A stretch of DNA of 9,191 nucleotides from DATJUF01 sp035524095. Its GTDB lineage: Bacteria; Desulfobacterota; Binatia; Binatales; Binataceae. How positions within the stretch are numbered: position 1 is the stretch's first letter; each line of letters starts with the position of its first letter. Where the stretch lies: contig DATKPK010000190.1 of the NCBI GenBank assembly GCA_035524095.1, positions 1 through 9,191 on the forward strand, given 5' to 3'. A program made the position numbers and the translations under genes. Below the pieces are notes generated by a model. That model ran no database searches, was not told the DNA's origin, and was given only the letters and a program-made list of their open reading frames with translations. Below, in pieces: positions 6,701 through 9,191 of this stretch.

Positions 6701-7280
6701 CCATCCACTCGATAAATACGACCGCGAGCTCCGTCGCATCGGCAGCCTCACCACCGCCGACCTCGCCTCCGCCCCGGACGGTAGTCAGGTCCGTCTCGCT
6801 GGCGTGATTCAGGCCGTCAAGCTCAAAAATAATAAGTCTGGCAAACGCTATGCGACCTTCTCCCTCGAGGATCGCGACGGCGCCGTCGAGTGCATCATCT
6901 GGCCCGAGGCCTATCAGAAGTACGAAGCCGTAATCACTGGCGAGGAACCCGTGGCCGCCAAAGGCAAGCTCGACGTCGACGATGAGCGCGCGCAAATTAT
7001 CGTGGACGAGCTGCGCCCGCTCGGCAACGCCCTGACCGACTCTGTGCGCGAGGTCCGCATTCGCGCTCCACGCAGCCGCCTCGTCAACGGCGACATGGAT
7101 CGCCTCAAGGACTTGCTCCGCCGCCACACCGGCACCTCGGTCACCTATCTCCACCTCGGGATGGACGACGGCAACGAGGCGATTTTCCTCCTCGGCGACG
7201 GCTATCGCGTCTCGCCCAGCGAAGCCTTCGTCGCCGAAGTCGAGCAACTGCTCGCCCCCAACGCCGTCCAGTTACGTTGA
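3729..7280 (+). CDS. dnaE: DNA polymerase III subunit alpha (DnaE1 type)
   Basis: This is the catalytic subunit of the replicative polymerase, extending DNA primers with dNTPs in the replisome. The 1183 residues match DnaE1 length. The N-terminal PHP domain (about 1-215) starts HLHVHTQYSLLDG and has a full metal-ligand set: H7, H9, D16, H41, E66, H93, C143, D208, H210. The polymerase core has GPGRGSVVGSLVSYAL (397-412), catalytic aspartates D440 and D442 in PDIDVDF, and D595 in LIKFDFLALK. YGFNRSHAAAYAL (785-797) is conserved, GLGAIRGVGAKTAQ (864-877) is the helix-hairpin-helix, and QIGLF (950-954) fits a beta-clamp motif. An OB fold spans about 1021-1100, followed by a C-terminal tau-binding-type domain. 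A Pro/Thr-rich stretch at 291-320 appears inserted relative to E. coli. The frame opens with TTG at 3705, but ATG 3729, eight bases after GGGGAGG and giving MSFVHLHVH, is the better start. Confidence 0.97.
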   Translation: MSFVHLHVHTQYSLLDGANKIGPLIEHAKTTGMPAIAMTDHGNMFGAVEFFQKARQNGIKPIIGCEAYLAPGKRTDRTQTSKADDFEAGGNFHLILLAQNRTGYRNLCRLLTAAYKEGLYYKPRIDKEILAENSDGLIVLSGCLSGEIARALKADRMDRAREAAQWYAKTFPGRFYLELQDNGLHGPLNGALTDLGRSIGIPLVATNDCHYLHRDDAKAHEVLLCIQTGKTLADETRWRFDTDELYVKTPDEMAAAFGVDSEAVRNTVEIANRVDFEFEFGKFHFPIFQLDTPPTSPEVETEITADGMQPTAPPPDDHRKALSDKELEERLYTEVRSGLARRLEELHARRGDFDETPYFERLDREMPVIREMGFSGYLLIVADFINYARDLGIPVGPGRGSVVGSLVSYALRITEVDPIEHKLLFERWLNPGRHSMPDIDVDFCFERRDEVLTYVRKKYGDDRVAQIITFGTIKGKQAIRDVGRVLGLSFGETDQIVKLYPAPKQGRDFPLKDALEMEPRLKEAQAKYPDLFNYAFKLEGLLRHASRHAAGVVIADVPLADIVPLYVDKERNEESVSITQYSMKGVEEIGLIKFDFLALKNLTLIRDTLDLIAASGNIPPDLNQLKLDDADSYRLLTRGDTVGVFQMEGSGMRRFLTELKPSCFEDVIAAISLFRPGTLDAGMVDPFIHRKHGKEPVEYDHPLLEPVLRDTYGVIIYQEQVMRAAQALSGYTLEEADILRAAMGKKQLAVMEREREHFISGAVKNGVKQGLAESIFEKIATFASYGFNRSHAAAYALTSYTTAYLKAHYPREFMAALMSLDMDDASKTYKNIAALREMRIAILPPDVNHSRVKFTVAGEAIRFGLGAIRGVGAKTAQEIIAVRERSGGFKNLADFCMRVGTALVNRRVLEALIRSGALDYSGASRAVMVAQIDDALKITQRAESDAARNQIGLFGKSHDTPSLPPRDAVEEWPQKEMLKYEKETLGFYITAHPLDKYDRELRRIGSLTTADLASAPDGSQVRLAGVIQAVKLKNNKSGKRYATFSLEDRDGAVECIIWPEAYQKYEAVITGEEPVAAKGKLDVDDERAQIIVDELRPLGNALTDSVREVRIRAPRSRLVNGDMDRLKDLLRRHTGTSVTYLHLGMDDGNEAIFLLGDGYRVSPSEAFVAEVEQLLAPNAVQLR

Positions 7281-7384
7281 CCCACCGGCGGACGCACAAG
7301 GTTAACGACGGCTCCCCGCACTGCGGATGAACCCGGCATGAGTTTTTGCTAGCGTAGTGTCCTCTAGCTTAAGCCAAGGAGCCG

Positions 7385-8683
7385 GTGCCGCTGGGTTTTA
7401 CTAACTATTCGTCATTCGATCACGCCGAACGCGCGATTCTGGTCGGCGTCGAATTGGGCAACTCTCACGGGGTTACGACCGACGATTCCCTTGCCGAACT
7501 CGGCGCGCTGACGGAAAGCGCGGGTGCGCAGGTCGCCGGTCAGGTTCAGCAACGGCTCAAAGCCATCGACCCCCGCACCTTCATCGGCAAGGGCAAGGCC
7601 GTCGAGGTCCGCGAGATGGCCAGCCGCGAAGGCGCAACCGTCGCAATTTTCGACGACGCCCTCAGCCCGGCTCAGGCCCGCAATCTCGAAAATGAATTGA
7701 AGCTGCGTGTCATCGACCGCAGCCAGCTCATCCTCGATATCTTCGCCCAACGCGCGCGCACCCTCGAGGGTAAACTACAGGTCGAAATCGCCCAGCTTAG
7801 CTATTTGCAGCCGCGACTGACTCGCCAATGGTCGCATCTATCCCGACAGACGGCCGGCGGTGGCGCCGGCGGCGGACGTATTGGCACCCGCGGTCCCGGT
7901 GAAACTCAGCTCGAAGTAGACCGTCGTCGCCTCCGCGAACGCCTGACCCGTCTGCGTATCCGGCTCAAGGACGTCGAGCGCACCCGCTCACTCCAGCGCC
8001 AGCGCCGCCTTGAAGTCCCCTACCCTACCGTCGCATTGGTCGGCTATACCAACTCCGGCAAATCCACCCTGATGAACGCCCTCACCGACGCCGGTGTCGA
8101 GGCCGCTGATCGACCCTTTTCGACTCTCGACCCGACCATTCGGCGTCTCCGTCTGCCCGGCAAAACTCAGGTGATGCTCGCCGACACGGTCGGCTTTATC
8201 CACCGCCTGCCCCATCTATTGGTGGAGGCCTTTAAGGCGACCCTCGAAGAGGTCCGCACTGCCGACTATCTGTTGCATATCGTTGACGCCAGCTCGCCGC
8301 TCGCCGCCGAGCATATGGAAATCGTCGATCGCGTTCTCGAGGAAATCGGCGCCGGTGAGACGCCACGCTTGGTCGTGATGAACAAGGCTGACCTGCTCGA
8401 AACCCCGCTACGTCCGCCGCATGGCTTCGAGACCGTCGCAATTTCAGCCTTGCGTGGCGAGGGCCTCGAACGGCTCCTCACCGCCGTCGCCCGCAATTTT
8501 TCCAATCTGCGCGAGGAGATCAGCGTCACGCTGGCCGCCGACCGCGGCGATCTGGTAGCGATGGCGCGTCGCGATGGCGAGATTCTCAGTGAGGAATATC
8601 ACGACGGTGTCGTCGCGCTCTCGGCGCGTGTCAGTGCGCCAGTCGCGGGACGCCTGCGCAAGGCTGGGATGGCCACCGTCTAA
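7385..8683 (+). CDS. hflX: GTPase HflX, ribosome-associated
   Basis: HflX is a translational GTPase that binds the large ribosomal subunit and in studied bacteria splits stalled or stress-damaged 70S ribosomes. The 432 residues show the N-terminal HflX domain (about 17-130, with IDPRTFIGKGK at 61-71), then a conserved linker with a Gly-rich segment and GTRGPGETQLEVDRR (167-181), and a basic coiled-coil-like stretch (about 179-208). The G domain follows: G1 GYTNSGKST (220-228), the G2 region FSTLDPT (245-251), G3 DTVG (267-270), G4 NKAD (333-336) and G5 SAL (354-356). A short C-terminal domain ends the protein. The start is GTG at 7385: an in-frame TAA lies at 7370-7372 and no other usual start lies between. 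AAGGAG (7376-7381) precedes it by only three bases, a tight spacing. It sits 104 bases after dnaE, with no strong promoter or terminator visible in that gap. Confidence 0.96.
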   Translation: MPLGFTNYSSFDHAERAILVGVELGNSHGVTTDDSLAELGALTESAGAQVAGQVQQRLKAIDPRTFIGKGKAVEVREMASREGATVAIFDDALSPAQARNLENELKLRVIDRSQLILDIFAQRARTLEGKLQVEIAQLSYLQPRLTRQWSHLSRQTAGGGAGGGRIGTRGPGETQLEVDRRRLRERLTRLRIRLKDVERTRSLQRQRRLEVPYPTVALVGYTNSGKSTLMNALTDAGVEAADRPFSTLDPTIRRLRLPGKTQVMLADTVGFIHRLPHLLVEAFKATLEEVRTADYLLHIVDASSPLAAEHMEIVDRVLEEIGAGETPRLVVMNKADLLETPLRPPHGFETVAISALRGEGLERLLTAVARNFSNLREEISVTLAADRGDLVAMARRDGEILSEEYHDGVVALSARVSAPVAGRLRKAGMATV

Positions 8684-8736
8684 CGAGTCAGCGCCGTCCG
8701 GGGATGAACGCGGGGGAATAAGGGGAGATCGCATCG

Positions 8737-9191
8737 ATGGCTGAGTCATCGCTACGCCCATCGCGAACCACCAGTCCGGGCAGACCTGCGGTCAGCCGCT
8801 TGCAGCTTCGCCATCTGCTGAATATCCCGAATATCCTCACGCTATGTCGCCTCGGCGCGATACCGCTTCTGCTCGCCTTCCTCAGCAAGGGCCGTTACAC
8901 CTACGGCCTCTACATCTTCGCCGCAGCCGCGATTACCGATTCGCTCGACGGCACCATCGCGCGCCTCTTCGACTGCAAGACCGAAATCGGTGCCTTCCTT
9001 GATCCATTTGCCGACAAGCTGATGCTGCTCAGCACGTTTATCGTGCTGACATTGCAAGACGCGATTCCCGGCTGGCTTCTCGGCGTGCTGGTCATTCGCG
9101 ACGTAGTAATTGTATTCGGCTACTTTATGATTTCTTTCTTTGCCGATATGCGCATTCCGGTGCGTCCGACCTATCTCGGCAAGATTAGTAC
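8737..9191 (+). CDS. pgsA: CDP-alcohol phosphatidyltransferase, probably PgsA (3' end missing)
   Basis: PgsA condenses CDP-diacylglycerol with sn-glycerol 3-phosphate to form phosphatidylglycerol phosphate in the inner membrane. The window holds the first 151 codons, with no stop before the edge. The family signature D-x2-DG-x2-AR-x8-G-x3-D-x3-D is perfect: D68, D71-G72, A75-R76, G85, D89 and the catalytic-type D93. LLNIPNILTLCRL (27-39) is the usual PgsA opening before the first membrane helix, and further hydrophobic segments follow at about 38-50, 56-67, 94-106 and 112-133. The N-terminus has about 25 extra polar residues, rich in Ser, Arg and Pro. The start is ATG 8737 with AGGGGAG at 8721-8727, nine bases upstream. 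It lies 53 bases after hflX and is probably co-transcribed. Related enzymes using serine or inositol share the signature, so PgsA rests on the N-terminal motif and overall look. Confidence 0.85.
   Translation, partial: MAESSLRPSRTTSPGRPAVSRLQLRHLLNIPNILTLCRLGAIPLLLAFLSKGRYTYGLYIFAAAAITDSLDGTIARLFDCKTEIGAFLDPFADKLMLLSTFIVLTLQDAIPGWLLGVLVIRDVVIVFGYFMISFFADMRIPVRPTYLGKIS

Noticed and set aside
7277..7306. Possible promoter TTGACC ... GTTAAC after dnaE
   Set aside because: The -35 overlaps the dnaE stop, the spacing is 18 and the -10 matches consensus at only three positions.
7318..7347. Possible terminator after dnaE: CCGC-ACT-GCGG followed later by TTTTT
   Set aside because: The stem is only 4 bp and the T-run is about 15 bases further on, so it does not fit an intrinsic terminator.
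8704..8721. Five-codon ATG...TAA mini-frame before pgsA
   Set aside because: It has no ribosome binding site of its own and nothing marks it as a leader peptide; such short frames are common by chance.

Overview
The window is a compact stretch of chromosome with every supported gene on the + strand. By eye it is roughly 60% G+C. I see no mobile element, CRISPR array, phage gene or long repeat. The order ispE, tRNA-Gln, prs, rplY (ctc) is one I associate from memory with Deltaproteobacteria and related lineages (Desulfobacterota, possibly Binatota-like groups). That placement is inference from gene order and protein style, since no rRNA lies here to test it.

Layout. At 115-531 is a small unrecognised protein with two membrane segments. 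It is followed after 29 bases by ispE (561-1442), the GHMP kinase of the MEP isoprenoid pathway. A 260-base non-coding region comes next (1443-1702). It holds a near-consensus sigma-70 type promoter (1491-1519) surrounded by three short palindromes, and a bulged 11-bp hairpin (1606-1634). tRNA-Gln(UUG) is at 1703-1775, and a perfect 16-bp palindrome lies just before the ribosome binding site of prs (1886-2845, PRPP synthetase). Then come rplY/ctc (2888-3574, ribosomal protein L25), a 154-base leader with foldable elements, and dnaE (3729-7280, DNA polymerase III alpha). hflX (7385-8683, ribosome-associated GTPase) follows, and last a pgsA-type CDP-alcohol phosphatidyltransferase (8737-9191) cut off by the window end.

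Together these genes cover core metabolism (isoprenoid precursors, PRPP for nucleotides, phospholipid head groups), translation (tRNA-Gln, L25, HflX) and replication (DnaE). All protein genes except the first belong to well-known families with intact active-site motifs.

The more interesting signals are small. They are the palindrome-rich promoter and structured non-coding stretch upstream of tRNA-Gln/prs, the palindrome at the prs ribosome binding site, a possible pairing switch around the dnaE ribosome binding site, a complete metal-binding set in the DnaE PHP domain (suggesting built-in proofreading), a PRPP synthetase with a flexible loop that looks eukaryote-like, and the absence of pth after rplY. 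I found no convincing new multi-gene system.
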